DNA from: Oscillospiraceae bacterium
GTDB lineage: Bacteria > Bacillota > Clostridia > Oscillospirales > Oscillospiraceae
Assembly (NCBI GenBank): GCA_902793285.1
Contig: CADBCV010000016.1
Coordinates: 60,179 to 124,178, forward strand
DNA length: 64,000 nt
Direction: 5' to 3'
The notes beneath the pieces are model-generated. The model made no database searches, was not told the DNA's origin, and was given only the letters and a program-made list of their open reading frames with translations. This document shows, in pieces, positions 1 through 8,533 of this stretch; the stretch's first letter is position 1, and each line of letters opens with the position of its first letter. A program made the translations under genes and the position numbers.

Positions 1-1689
1 GGCATCGCCGGCGGCTATGCCATCGGCATCGCCCTCGAGGTGGACGCCCTGAGTCTCTTCTTCGCCCTCCTCATCGCGACGGCGGTCTTTGTCTCCGCCA
101 TCTACTCCATCCGTTACATGGTGCATGACGACTGCGTGCCCCAGTACTACGTGCTCTACTGCCTGCTCGCAGGCGGCGTGCTGGGCCTCGTGCTCTCGGG
201 CGATATCTTCAACATGTTCGTCATGGTGGAGATCCTCACCTTCGCGGCGGTCGCCCTCACGGCCTTCCGCACCCGGGTCTACGGCGCGCTCGAGGCCGCC
301 TTCAAGTACCTGGTCGTGGGCTGCATGGGCTCGAGCGCGATCCTCACGGGCGTCATCCTGCTCTACGCCCAGTACCACACCTTAAACCTCGCGCAGCTTG
401 CCTCCCTCATCCCGGGCAGCATGAATAACGCCACGAAGCTCGCCTTCGCCTTTCTCTACATCGGCTTTTCGACCAAGGCATTCATCGTGCCCTTCCACCC
501 CCTCGCGGCGGACGCGCACGGCGCAGCCCCGGCCTCGATCTCGGTGCTCATCTCCGGCGTTTTGACAAAGTCCGGCATCTACGGCATCATCAGGCTCACC
601 TGGTTCCTGTTCCAGACCATGGAGCTCGGCGCCATGCAGTTCATGCTGGTCTTCATCGGGAGCGTCTCGATGTTTGTCTGCGTCACGATGGCCCTCGCCC
701 AGCATGACTTTAAACGCCTGCTCGCCTACCATTCCATCTCCCAGATCGGCTATGTGCTGACGGCGGTGGGCCTCTCCACGGCGCTGGGCGTCTCGGCGGG
801 TCTCTACCACGCGATGAACCACACCCTCTTCAAGGGGCTTCTGTTCCTCGCCGCGGGCGCCGTCCTGCACGAGACCGGCACCACGGACCTCGGCAAGCTC
901 GGCGGTCTCTCAAAGAAAATGCCGCACACCACGGTCCTCTTCCTCATCGGCGCCTTCTCCATCAGCGGCGTGCCGCCCTTCAACGGCTTTGCCTCCAAGT
1001 GGCTCATCTACCAGGCGGCCTATCAGCGCGCGGTGGAGACAAACAACATCGGCTTTCTCGCCGCGGCCGTCGTCGCCCTCGTGACCTCCACGCTGACGCT
1101 CGCGTCCTTTGTCAAGGTCACGCAGTCCGTCTTCTTCGGCCAGCTTCCCCCGGAGTATGAGAACGTGAAGGAGGTCCCCTTCGGGATGCGCCTTGCCATG
1201 GGCATCCTCGCCGTCCTCTGCGTCCTCACGGGCATCTTCCCGAACACCGTCATGAGCGTCCTTACGGAGCCCGCCGCCCGCGCCGTCGCCTCTGTGGGCG
1301 AGTACATCATGGCCATGGGCTTCAAGGCCACCGTCCCCACACCGGAAGTGAGCTTTGCCCATGTCGGCGTCTGGACGCCGGTCAACTGGCTGCTCATCCT
1401 CTGCATCGCCCTCCTCGCCCTGACGGTCGCCGCCCTCGCCGGGCGCTACGATCAGGTCAGCGCCTCCCAGGGGGAGAATGTCGAGACCAAGTACCAGCTC
1501 TTCTACGGCGGCGAGCAGAACGTCTATTCCCAGGTCGGCGGCGGAGACCTCTTCTGGGGCTTCAAGCACAACTGGAGACACTACTTTGATTTCATGCATG
1601 ATCTGCACAGCGGCGTCGTGAACGACTACGCCCTCTGGGCCGTGGTCGCCCTGGCCCTTGCGATCATGTACATGATGATCGCGCTTTAA
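1..1689 (+). CDS. Antiporter-like membrane subunit of energy-converting hydrogenase/complex I family (5'-truncated)
   Basis: Ion-translocating membrane subunit of the NuoL/M/N, MrpA/D, HyfB, EchA family. The frame is open from base 1, and the codons before the GTG at 40 (GYAIGIALEVDALS) already fit the family, so the real start lies outside the window; 562 residues are visible. Seen: many hydrophobic helices, a membrane Glu in NMFVMVEILTF, a Lys in STKAFIVPFH, the loop AHGAAPASISVLISG, FKRLLAYHSISQIGY and HAMNHTLFKG. These are core hallmarks of proton/sodium channel subunits. The C-terminal stretch is hydrophilic and ends in one last helix. A NuoH-like gene follows after 12 nt, preceded by AGGAGG, so this is one operon. 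Whether it serves a hydrogenase or a ferredoxin oxidoreductase cannot be decided because the large subunit is not visible. Confidence 0.88.
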   Translation, partial: GIAGGYAIGIALEVDALSLFFALLIATAVFVSAIYSIRYMVHDDCVPQYYVLYCLLAGGVLGLVLSGDIFNMFVMVEILTFAAVALTAFRTRVYGALEAAFKYLVVGCMGSSAILTGVILLYAQYHTLNLAQLASLIPGSMNNATKLAFAFLYIGFSTKAFIVPFHPLAADAHGAAPASISVLISGVLTKSGIYGIIRLTWFLFQTMELGAMQFMLVFIGSVSMFVCVTMALAQHDFKRLLAYHSISQIGYVLTAVGLSTALGVSAGLYHAMNHTLFKGLLFLAAGAVLHETGTTDLGKLGGLSKKMPHTTVLFLIGAFSISGVPPFNGFASKWLIYQAAYQRAVETNNIGFLAAAVVALVTSTLTLASFVKVTQSVFFGQLPPEYENVKEVPFGMRLAMGILAVLCVLTGIFPNTVMSVLTEPAARAVASVGEYIMAMGFKATVPTPEVSFAHVGVWTPVNWLLILCIALLALTVAALAGRYDQVSASQGENVETKYQLFYGGEQNVYSQVGGGDLFWGFKHNWRHYFDFMHDLHSGVVNDYALWAVVALALAIMYMMIAL

Positions 1690-1701
1690 GGAGGTGGGAA
1701 C

Positions 1702-2676
1702 ATGACAAGCATTTTCCTCACGGGCCTTCAGTATCTGGGCTGTATCCTCATCTTCCCGGGCTTCCTGTTCTGCTTCTTCTGCGGGCTTCTGCTCACGGGC
1801 ATTGACCGCAAGCTGGTCGCGCGGATGCAGAAGCGCGTCGGCCCCCCGATCCTCCAGCCCTTCTATGATTTCTTCAAACTCCTCGGCAAGGAGACCATCG
1901 TCCCCGCGGCGGCCTCCCGGACGACCTTCCTGCTCGCCCCGCTGGTGGGGCTTGCGGCCCTCGTCGTCATCCAGCTCTTCATCCCCATCTATGGCTTCAG
2001 CGCCTTTTCGGGCATGGCGGACATCATCGTCATCCTCTACCTGCTGCTGATCCCGGCCCTCGCGGCGATCCTCGGCGCGGCGGCCTCCGGCTCCCCCTAC
2101 GCGGGGGTGGGTCTCAGCCGTGAGATGGTCACCATCATCTCCTGTGAGCTGCCTTTGGTCCTCGTCCTTCTCGCGGTGGCCAAGGTCGTGGGCAACGCCC
2201 TCGGCACCGGGCTCTGCTTCTCGATGACCGAGATCGCCCGCTACCAGGTCGAAAACGGCAGCCTCATCACGAAGCTCAGCATGATCCCCGCGGCCGTCGC
2301 CTTCGCCATGGTCATCCCGGGCGAGACCGGCAGCCACCCCTTTGACACCGCCGAGGCCGAGACCGAGATCTGCGAAGGTATGCACGCCGAGTACAGCGGC
2401 GCGCCCCTCGCCGTCTTCAAGCTCAGCCACGCGGTCAAGATCCTCACGCTCACGAGCCTTTTTGTCGCGCTCTTCTTCGGCGGCATCGGCACCGGCATCA
2501 TCGCCGTCGACGGCGTGATCGTCTTCGCCCTCTGCGTGATCGCCACCGCCCTGTTCATCTCCTTTGTCCACGCGGTCACCGCGAGACTCAAGATCGAGCA
2601 GGTATTCAAATACTACTGGACCGCGGTGTCCGGCCTCGCGCTGGTGAGCCTTGTGCTCGCCTGGTATGGACTGTAA
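1702..2676 (+). CDS. NuoH/HyfC/EchB-like membrane subunit
   Basis: 324-residue integral membrane protein of the complex I subunit 1 family, which links the peripheral electron-transfer arm to the ion-pumping arm. Seen: about eight hydrophobic helices, the MQKRVGPP motif after the first helix, and the acidic loop PGETGSHPFDTAEAETE followed by GMHAEYSG, both typical of NuoH/EchB. Length is normal for hydrogenase-type members. The ATG at 1702 has AGGAGG about 8 nt upstream. The next gene starts 12 nt after the stop. Its place between an antiporter subunit and the NuoB-like subunit matches energy-converting hydrogenase operons. Confidence 0.9.
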   Translation: MTSIFLTGLQYLGCILIFPGFLFCFFCGLLLTGIDRKLVARMQKRVGPPILQPFYDFFKLLGKETIVPAAASRTTFLLAPLVGLAALVVIQLFIPIYGFSAFSGMADIIVILYLLLIPALAAILGAAASGSPYAGVGLSREMVTIISCELPLVLVLLAVAKVVGNALGTGLCFSMTEIARYQVENGSLITKLSMIPAAVAFAMVIPGETGSHPFDTAEAETEICEGMHAEYSGAPLAVFKLSHAVKILTLTSLFVALFFGGIGTGIIAVDGVIVFALCVIATALFISFVHAVTARLKIEQVFKYYWTAVSGLALVSLVLAWYGL

Positions 2677-2688
2677 GGAGGGGTTTTC

Positions 2689-3129
2689 ATGTTTAAGAAA
2701 CTGATCGAAGAGAGCACTGCAAAATCCCCGTGGCTGTTCCATATCAACAGCGGCTCCTGCAACGGCTGCGATATCGAGCTTGTCGCGGTGCTGACGCCGC
2801 GCTACGATGTGGAGCGTCTGGGCTTCAAACTCGCGGGCAGCCCGCGCCAGGCGGACATCGTCGTCGTCACAGGCCCCGTCACAAAGCAAAGCCTGAACCG
2901 CGTCCTCAGCGCCATCTCCCAGGTGCCGGAGCCCCGGTGCATCGTCACCATGGGCTCCTGCCCCCAGTCCGGCAACGTCTTCAAGGGCAGCTACTCCGTC
3001 TGCGCGCCGCTCAGTCAGTATGTGCATGTGGACGTGGACATCGCCGGCTGCGCGCCGAAGCCTGAGGCCATCATCGACGGCCTTGCCAAAGCGACCGAAA
3101 TACTCAAAGAGAAGAGGGGGCGGATGTAA
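2689..3129 (+). CDS. NuoB/EchC-like small (20 kDa) Fe-S subunit
   Basis: 146-residue small subunit that carries the proximal [4Fe-4S] cluster in complex I-like enzymes and group 4 hydrogenases. Cluster ligands are visible: C24 and C27 in NSGSCNGCDIE, C91 in TMGSCPQ and C121 in AGCAPKPEA. The CxxC spacing is that of the hydrogenase-type branch. Electrons would pass from the ferredoxin-type subunit through this protein to the large subunit. The next gene overlaps by one base (TAATG at 3127-3131). The expected large subunit (NuoD/EchE-like) is not between this gene and the ferredoxin gene, nor downstream. Confidence 0.92.
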   Translation: MFKKLIEESTAKSPWLFHINSGSCNGCDIELVAVLTPRYDVERLGFKLAGSPRQADIVVVTGPVTKQSLNRVLSAISQVPEPRCIVTMGSCPQSGNVFKGSYSVCAPLSQYVHVDVDIAGCAPKPEAIIDGLAKATEILKEKRGRM

Positions 3130-3788
3130 TGGATTTCCCGTTTGTGAGAGAGGCTGTCACCAAGCTCTTCTCAAAGCCGAGCTGCAACATGTATCCCGTG
3201 AAGCCCAGTGAGGCCGCGCCCAACTACCGCGGCCGCATCGTCTTCCACCCGGAGACCTGCATCAACTGCAACATGTGCGAGCGCGTCTGCGCCGGCGGAG
3301 CCATCACCCACACGAGCGTCAAGAACGAGGACGGGGACGATGTCATCACCCGCTCCTTCGATCTCGGCTCCTGTACCTTCTGCAGCACCTGCGCCGACTT
3401 CTGCACCCGCCACTCCATCGAACTGAGCCAGGACTACCACATGATCGGCATTGAGGAGGGGGACCTCATCGTCTCCGGCACCTTTGTGAAGAAGGCCGTG
3501 AAGAAGCCCGCGCCGAAGCCCGCCGCCCCCGCCGCCGCGCCTGCGGAGAAGAAGGCGGAGGCTCCGGCCGAGGCCGCGCCCGCCGCGCCCGCCGTGCAGG
3601 CGAGGGGGGACGGCAAGCCGACCCAGGACCCCAATAAGTGCGTTTACTGCACCATCTGCGCCCGCAAGTGCCCCGGCGAAGCCCTGACCGTCGACCGCAA
3701 GGAGAAAACCTGGAAGCTCGACGAGGACAAATGCGTCGCCTGCGGCACCTGCGCCGATGTCTGCCCGAAGGACGCCATCGTGATCTGA
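3129..3788 (+). CDS. Four-cluster polyferredoxin subunit (NuoI/EchF-like with C-terminal extension)
   Basis: 219-residue iron-sulfur protein with two pairs of [4Fe-4S] motifs. The N-terminal pair (C44, C47, C50, C54 and C82, C85, C88, C92) resembles NuoI/EchF. A low-complexity Ala/Pro/Lys/Glu linker follows at about 121-160, then a second ferredoxin-like pair (C171, C174, C177, C181 and C202, C205, C208, C212). NuoI/EchF proteins normally carry only two clusters, so the C-terminal half is an added ferredoxin module, probably a flexible electron-entry arm. The usual Pro after the last Cys is missing in both N-terminal motifs (CAGGAI, CTRHSI) but present in the C-terminal ones (CPGEAL, CPKDAI). 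Last gene of the operon. Confidence 0.88.
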   Translation: MDFPFVREAVTKLFSKPSCNMYPVKPSEAAPNYRGRIVFHPETCINCNMCERVCAGGAITHTSVKNEDGDDVITRSFDLGSCTFCSTCADFCTRHSIELSQDYHMIGIEEGDLIVSGTFVKKAVKKPAPKPAAPAAAPAEKKAEAPAEAAPAAPAVQARGDGKPTQDPNKCVYCTICARKCPGEALTVDRKEKTWKLDEDKCVACGTCADVCPKDAIVI

Positions 3789-4030
3789 GCCTCCAAATGC
3801 CCTCCCCCCCTGAGGAAGGTGCCCCAGTTTGCAGACCGCGGCGGATGAGGCGTATTGGCTTCCCCTTGAGGGGAAGCTGTCGCGGCGCGTGTCCGACCGC
3901 GCCGTGACTGATGAGGTGGAACTCCCGTCTTGTACGAGCATAGTTCTGACCGTGAGCTTTCCACCTCATCCGTCATCCGGCTTCCGTGAGACGCCGGATG
4001 CCACCTTCCCCTCAAGGGGAAGGCTTATGG
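3789..4030. repeat. Composite intergenic palindromic repeat
   Basis: Non-coding stretch after the hydrogenase-type operon. It holds two copies of a palindromic unit, CTTCCCCTTGAGGGGAAGC at 3860-3878 and CCTTCCCCTCAAGGGGAAGG at 4004-4023. It also holds oppositely oriented GATGAGGTGG/CCACCTCATC arms near 3911 and 3960 and a GCATCCGGCG-type stem near 3980. The arrangement suggests a long imperfect cruciform or a nest of short mobile palindromes. No reading frame here is convincing. It could also help end transcription of the plus-strand operon, but no T-run follows. Confidence 0.6.
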
Positions 4031-4037
4031 CTCAAAA

Positions 4038-4073
4038 AAAGCACCCTGTACCAAACTTGGTACGGGGTGCTTT
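4038..4073 (-). terminator. Rho-independent terminator
   Basis: Read on the minus strand, a GC-rich stem AAAGCACCC/GGGTGCTTT with an inner GTACC/GGTAC pairing is followed directly by seven T. It lies just past the stop of the small minus-strand gene at 4086. Confidence 0.88.
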
Positions 4074-4085
4074 CCATGTTCGGCC

Positions 4086-4412
4086 TCACGCCGGCTCGTA
4101 GGAGCGGCTGATCTCGTTTCCGTCTGCGTCGTATTCGATGTCCTCCATGAGACGGGGGTCCACCTTGCTGCGCTTTTTGATGACCATGCCCTGTCCCTGG
4201 TTGTTGAAAACCCAGATCTTATACCCGGGGTAGGCGGGGTCCGGCTTGCGAAACACGCTCGACACATTCAGGCGGCAGAACTTCGCGCGCCCCTCCGCCG
4301 TGTCCAGCAGATCGCCGGGACCGTTATAGTAGAGCTCGTCCTTCTGCGCGTCTTTTTTGAATTGCTCCCAGTCCTCTTCCGGGACCTTGTCCACATCCTT
4401 TGGGTCTATCAT
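4086..4412 (-). CDS. Hypothetical protein
   Basis: 108-residue protein that I do not recognise. It is acidic, soluble and without signal peptide or membrane segment. The N-terminus is rich in Asp/Glu/Lys (DKVPEEDWEQFKKDAQK) and the middle has aromatic, beta-rich character (YPGYKIWVFNNQGQG). GGAGG lies about 6 nt before the ATG at 4412. It starts 15 nt after the DegV stop, so the two are probably cotranscribed, and a terminator follows its stop. Coding is supported by the ribosome site, operon position and terminator, not by a family match. Confidence 0.7.
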   Translation of the reverse strand: MIDPKDVDKVPEEDWEQFKKDAQKDELYYNGPGDLLDTAEGRAKFCRLNVSSVFRKPDPAYPGYKIWVFNNQGQGMVIKKRSKVDPRLMEDIEYDADGNEISRSYEPA

Positions 4413-4427
4413 GCCCTCGCCTCCCGC

Positions 4428-5273
4428 TTATTTCCGGATAAACAGCACGCCGAAGGTCTTCGGCCCGCAGTGGGATGTCACGGTGCAGCCGGCCTTGACG
4501 CGGTGGATTTCCGCCTCAGGTACGGCCTCGCGCACCATGTCTGTGAGCTCGGAGAGCGTCTCCTCCGGCACTTCGCCGGAGTCGGTGACGAAGATGTGGT
4601 TTGGGCGGATGTCCGCTGCGAGGCGGTCGCGTGTGTACTGGCGGTAGACAGACTGGATGCTCCCCCGATACTTCTTATAGACGCCGAGCTTCCCGTCGTG
4701 CATCTCAAGCCCGGGCTTGAGGCGCAGGAGATTTGCGCCGAGGGCCGTCACGCCCGAGCAGCGCCCGCCCTTCCACATGAACTCCAGCGTGTCCAGCACA
4801 AAGCTCGTGTCCACCTTCTCCTTGAGCGTGTTGAGATGCGCTGCGATCTCGGCGGCGGACATGCCTCTGTCGCGGCACTCGGCCCCCTCGATGGCGAGCA
4901 GCGCCACGCCCGTAGAGAGGGTGCGGCTGTCCACAGTGTAGACCCCCTCCAGTTCCTCCGCCGCGATGCAGGCGTTGTTGAAGGAACCGGAGAGCTCGGA
5001 GCTGATGTCCAGGTGGACGATCTCACAGCCCGCCTCCAGGATCGGCGTGAAGAAATCTATGAACTGCTGGATGCCGGGGGCGGAGGTTTTGGGCAGGGTC
5101 CCGTCCTTGCGGTAGCGGGTATAGATATCCGCCGTTGTGAAATCCACGCCGTCGAGATAGCTGTCCTCGCCGAGCAGGATGGTGAGGGGGATGATGCGTA
5201 TATCGTAGCGCTCCTTCAGCGCTTCCGAGATATCACAGGTGCTGTCGGCCGTAATGACCACGGGTTTTGCCAT
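4428..5273 (-). CDS. DegV family fatty-acid-binding protein
   Basis: 281-residue DegV/FakB-type protein. Family members bind a fatty acid and present it to a FakA kinase for incorporation into phospholipid. Seen: the N-terminal ITADSTCDIS motif, KTSAPG at 62-67 and SSELSGSFNNA at 91-101, which surround the lipid pocket in known structures, then the VDSRTLSTG segment. Full family length. GGAG precedes the ATG, and a promoter-like pair lies at 5310-5338. No FakA gene is in the window, so its specific partner is unknown. Confidence 0.92.
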   Translation of the reverse strand: MAKPVVITADSTCDISEALKERYDIRIIPLTILLGEDSYLDGVDFTTADIYTRYRKDGTLPKTSAPGIQQFIDFFTPILEAGCEIVHLDISSELSGSFNNACIAAEELEGVYTVDSRTLSTGVALLAIEGAECRDRGMSAAEIAAHLNTLKEKVDTSFVLDTLEFMWKGGRCSGVTALGANLLRLKPGLEMHDGKLGVYKKYRGSIQSVYRQYTRDRLAADIRPNHIFVTDSGEVPEETLSELTDMVREAVPEAEIHRVKAGCTVTSHCGPKTFGVLFIRK

Positions 5274-5309
5274 GAGACATCACTCCTGATAAGTAGTCAA
5301 GTAACTAAC

Positions 5310-5338
5310 ATATTACCATGGGAAGGGGGGATAAGCAA
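5310..5338 (-). promoter_or_regulatory. Putative promoter of degV-type gene
   Basis: Minus-strand TTGCTT (5333-5338), a 17-bp spacer and TAATAT (5310-5315), about 37 bp before the DegV ATG. Sequence match only. Confidence 0.55.
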
Positions 5339-5383
5339 GAGAAGATTGCAAAACTTCTGTGAACGCAGAAAACGGGCGCCGTA

Positions 5384-6814
5384 TCACTTCTTTTTCAGGG
5401 GCGCAAGCTCATAAGACCAGGCGAGCGCCGCGCCTGCCGTGAGGAAGAAGAAGAGCTCCCGGAAATCGGTAAAGGCCCGCTCGTCGGCCGAGGCGGTGAA
5501 GATCACGGTCTCGAGCATCCCGTAGAGGAGAATCCCGCTCACGGGCAGGGTCAGGGTCTTGATGTCCGTCGTGGCCCTCGGGTTATCGGTAAAATAGAGC
5601 CGCACCATGCGCACAGCGAGCAGCACACTGAACGCGAGCACAAGCAGGAAACCGATAAGCCCCGTCAGCATCAAAACCTGAATGAGGTAATTGTGCATGT
5701 GCCAGAAGGGGCCGATCTGATAGCGGTGCGGCCCGTCCATGAGCTTTGCGTTATACTTGCCGATCAGCAGGCGCAGCGGCTCGTCCCGGATGGCGGGGAT
5801 CGCGCTCAGGTACACGCCGAAGCGGTTGGAGCCGTTGGAGAGGGTCTCCTTCATGTCGCGGCTGTCGTTAAAGTTCGCGCCGTCGCCGCTCACGACCTCG
5901 GGGTTCATGAACTGGTCGGAAGTGCGCTCGATCTGTACGTCCATGCGGTCATACACCATGCCGGTCGCGGTGCGCAGCCACTCAAAGCTCTTGTAGCAGA
6001 GCGCGAGTGACAAAACGGCGAGGAGCGTGAGGATCAGCACGCGGAGAAAGCCTTTTTTCACCTTGACATGCTTCATCCCGAGGAGCAGCGCGAGCATCGC
6101 GGCGTTGACACTCGCCGCGAGAAACACGCTTCTCGTGACGCAGAAGGCCATCGCGAGGTGGAACACGAAGAGAGCCAAACAGATCGGGATGCGCCAGAGT
6201 TTGTTTTGGCAGCGGAAGAATTCATAGATCATCATGCACCAGGCGAGATAGAACCACACTGCCGAGATGGTGCGGGTGGTCTCCCAGGCGACGATGCGCA
6301 CGAAGCTGTTGCCGTAGAAGGCGTTGTCCAGCCCGAACACCACCCCCTCCGGCGGGAGATAAAAGTACACGCCGAAGATACAGGCGTAGAGCCCTAAGAG
6401 CGCCGTGAAAAAGTAGTAAGCCCCGCTCACCGCGATCACGGCGTCAAGCAGCACGCGCCGCTCCTTTTCGTCCAGCAACAGCCCCACCGGGAACACCACG
6501 CAGCAGAGGATGCGGCTGATGACCAGGTCCAGCTCGTTCTGGAGATAGAGGTCGGTGTTGAAAAGCCGGGTCAAAAAGAGCCAGATCGTATAGTAGATGA
6601 CCAGCTTGACCTCCGCCACGCCGTCGAGCCGCGCACGGAAGAAGTAGATTGCCGCCATCGCGATGATGGCCGTCTTGCCGTAGGAGGCGTAGAGATCGGC
6701 CCAGCGCTGCGGCGCGACCGGGCACACCATATAAAACAGCACGAGCGCCCCGGCACAGAAGGCGAGAGCCCTGCGCCAGCGTGTATCGCTCCACTGCGTT
6801 TTCAGCATCTGCAT
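5384..6814 (-). CDS. O-antigen ligase/polymerase-like membrane protein
   Basis: Polytopic membrane protein of about 476 residues. The C-terminal third has the arrangement of the O-antigen ligase (Wzy_C/WaaL) family: a long non-membrane loop, then FWHMHNYLIQVLMLTGLIG, in which the His and Asn before a membrane helix are typical. Members join lipid-linked glycans or polymerise them on the outer face of the membrane. I start it at the ATG at 6814, preceded by AAAGAGGG; the open frame runs further upstream but that part is polar and overlaps the neighbouring gene. It has its own promoter (6852-6880). Substrate unknown; in a Gram-positive it would act on a surface polysaccharide or teichoic-acid-like polymer. 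Confidence 0.75.
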   Translation of the reverse strand: MQMLKTQWSDTRWRRALAFCAGALVLFYMVCPVAPQRWADLYASYGKTAIIAMAAIYFFRARLDGVAEVKLVIYYTIWLFLTRLFNTDLYLQNELDLVISRILCCVVFPVGLLLDEKERRVLLDAVIAVSGAYYFFTALLGLYACIFGVYFYLPPEGVVFGLDNAFYGNSFVRIVAWETTRTISAVWFYLAWCMMIYEFFRCQNKLWRIPICLALFVFHLAMAFCVTRSVFLAASVNAAMLALLLGMKHVKVKKGFLRVLILTLLAVLSLALCYKSFEWLRTATGMVYDRMDVQIERTSDQFMNPEVVSGDGANFNDSRDMKETLSNGSNRFGVYLSAIPAIRDEPLRLLIGKYNAKLMDGPHRYQIGPFWHMHNYLIQVLMLTGLIGFLLVLAFSVLLAVRMVRLYFTDNPRATTDIKTLTLPVSGILLYGMLETVIFTASADERAFTDFRELFFFLTAGAALAWSYELAPLKKK

Positions 6815-6851
6815 GAAAAAAACCCTCTTTCGGGAAACAATCGTGTTCTTT

Positions 6852-6880
6852 ATTGTAGCATAGCGTGCGACCCTTTGCAA
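6852..6880 (-). promoter_or_regulatory. Putative sigma-A promoter of O-antigen-ligase-like gene
   Basis: Minus-strand TTGCAA (6875-6880), 17-bp spacer and TACAAT (6852-6857), placing the start site close to the gene at 6814 and just past the end of the preceding gene. Confidence 0.65.
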
Positions 6881-6890
6881 GCCGACGGCG

Positions 6891-8405
6891 TCAGCCCTCC
6901 GGCAGGGCGGTGGCAAAGTAGAAAATGTCGCTCATCTGCCGCTCTACGCCGAACTGCACGGGGTTGATGAGCCTGCCGCCGATGAGGATGCTGCCGGTCT
7001 GCCCGCCGTCGAGGGTGTAGGCGTTGTAGCACCCGTGGGCGAGCATGGAGTCCGCCGCCTGGCGGAGTGTCACATAGACATAGTGGTCCGGAGACTCGCA
7101 GTTAATGGTCATCATGAGATAGTGGAGCTTCCCAAGCTGACCTACCGCGCAGCGGGCATAGGTGTCCCGCACCTCGCCAAAGTAGTAGTCCTCGGGCGTC
7201 ACGTCCACCCCGCGGTCGATCATCACGGGCCCGAAGCTGAGAGAGAACCTGATGCGGTTTTCATCCAGATAGCGCTGGGCCTCGTCGACCGTTTCAAACT
7301 GGTTTTCGTAGACAAAGAGCATGTCCCCGTCCTCGGTGAAAAGGCAGGTCTGCCCCGCGGTGAGACAGCTTCGCATGAGCTGCCCCTCATAGACGTAGAG
7401 ACCGTAGTCCGGGCGGCCGCTGTTGTAGAAATCGCCGCTGCAGGCGAGCACGGCATTGGTCTGCGCGGCAAACTCGCTCGGGTAGTAGTACTGGTAGGAG
7501 CCGAAGCTGTCGTCCGCGAGCTTGCGGCGAAGCTGGCTTGCGTCGGCGATGAACACCTCCGCGAAGGTGCCGATGGCGCCGTGCTCATCCTGCTGCCACA
7601 CGAGGGCGAGGATGGTCTCATCAAGGTAGTAATAGATCGTGCGGCCCAGCATGTCGCGCGCGGGGTCAAAATCCAGCTTCTGCCCGCGGATGAGGCTCTG
7701 CGCGGTATCGCTCTCCAGAAGCTGCCGGATCACCTGGGGGTCCTCCGTCTCTCCGTAGCAGGCGGGGTCCGGCACAGGGCCCGGCCCGGCGAGGGGCAGG
7801 GAGTAGTGGATCGGCACGGGCTCCAGCGCGGCGACGCTCTCGGCATACCCCGGCTGCGGAGACAGGGCGGGGAGCGAGAGGAAGACCGAGGCGTCCTCCA
7901 GCTCCCAGCCGCCGTTTGCATAGCGCAGGGAGACGGGGAGCTCTTCACGCCGGCAGTAGTCCTCCGCGTGGGTGAGGCGCTCGTGCAGCGCGGCCTCGTA
8001 AAGGCTCTCCGAGAGCTCCGGCAGCAGCGCCCCCTCGGGGGTATAGAGCTCCGCGCGGCGCGCGGCCTTTTCGGCGCGCTGGTTTAAGAGAAGCTGCATC
8101 TCGTCCGCGAGACCCTCCGTCAGGCGGCGCCCGTCGAGCACGGTGGCCGTCACGGAGCCGCTCGCGCAGCATAGAGACTGGTGAAAGGGCGCCTCCGCCT
8201 TTAGAGAGAAGCAGCGCTCCGATGCCGCGCGAAGCTCCCCTGAAAGACCGCTCTGCTTTTTCAAATAGGCCGCCTCTGCCGCGCTCACGAGCGCCGCGGG
8301 ATCGGGCTTCGGCCGCAGGCGGAGAAAGAGCAGCGCCGCACACACGAGCAGCAGCGGGATAAGCAGCAGCGCGAGGGCCCAAAAATGTTTTCGTCCGGAT
8401 GTCAT
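6891..8405 (-). CDS. Membrane-anchored hypothetical protein
   Basis: 504-residue protein I do not recognise. A basic N-terminus (TSGRKHFW) and one strong hydrophobic segment at about residues 9-28 suggest an anchor with the rest outside the cell. No lipobox Cys is present. The first half is helical with several Cys (residues about 60-110), and the second half is rich in Tyr and acidic residues (SYQYYYPSEF, RPDYGLYVYEG, PEDYYFGEV), suggesting beta structure. A strong promoter (8439-8467) lies upstream. No catalytic motif was seen. The O-antigen-ligase-like gene follows on the same strand after 76 bp with its own promoter. Confidence 0.75.
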   Translation of the reverse strand: MTSGRKHFWALALLLIPLLLVCAALLFLRLRPKPDPAALVSAAEAAYLKKQSGLSGELRAASERCFSLKAEAPFHQSLCCASGSVTATVLDGRRLTEGLADEMQLLLNQRAEKAARRAELYTPEGALLPELSESLYEAALHERLTHAEDYCRREELPVSLRYANGGWELEDASVFLSLPALSPQPGYAESVAALEPVPIHYSLPLAGPGPVPDPACYGETEDPQVIRQLLESDTAQSLIRGQKLDFDPARDMLGRTIYYYLDETILALVWQQDEHGAIGTFAEVFIADASQLRRKLADDSFGSYQYYYPSEFAAQTNAVLACSGDFYNSGRPDYGLYVYEGQLMRSCLTAGQTCLFTEDGDMLFVYENQFETVDEAQRYLDENRIRFSLSFGPVMIDRGVDVTPEDYYFGEVRDTYARCAVGQLGKLHYLMMTINCESPDHYVYVTLRQAADSMLAHGCYNAYTLDGGQTGSILIGGRLINPVQFGVERQMSDIFYFATALPEG

Positions 8406-8438
8406 ATCGAAATCTCCATCATCACAATAACTTGGCTT

Positions 8439-8467
8439 ATTCTACACGCTGCCGCCAAAGCCGTCAA
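8439..8467 (-). promoter_or_regulatory. Putative sigma-A promoter for minus-strand gene at 8405
   Basis: Minus-strand TTGACG (8462-8467), 17-bp spacer, TAGAAT (8439-8444). It sits back to back with a plus-strand promoter at 8477-8505. Confidence 0.68.
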
Positions 8468-8476
8468 GCAAAATGC

Positions 8477-8505
8477 TTGCAAAATCCGCCCCGGCATAGT
8501 ACACT
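8477..8505 (+). promoter_or_regulatory. Putative sigma-A promoter for TatD gene
   Basis: TTGCAA (8477-8482), 17-bp spacer, TACACT (8500-8505), ending 28 bp before the chosen TatD start. Confidence 0.58.
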
Positions 8506-8533
8506 ATGGGGCAACGGATGGGAGGATATGCCA

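Noticed and set aside
910-3027. 705-codon minus-strand open frame opposite the hydrogenase-type genes
   Set aside because: It lies antisense to three recognised genes, is rich in Asp, Glu, Gly, Ala, Arg and His as expected from the reverse of GC-rich codons, and shows no domain.
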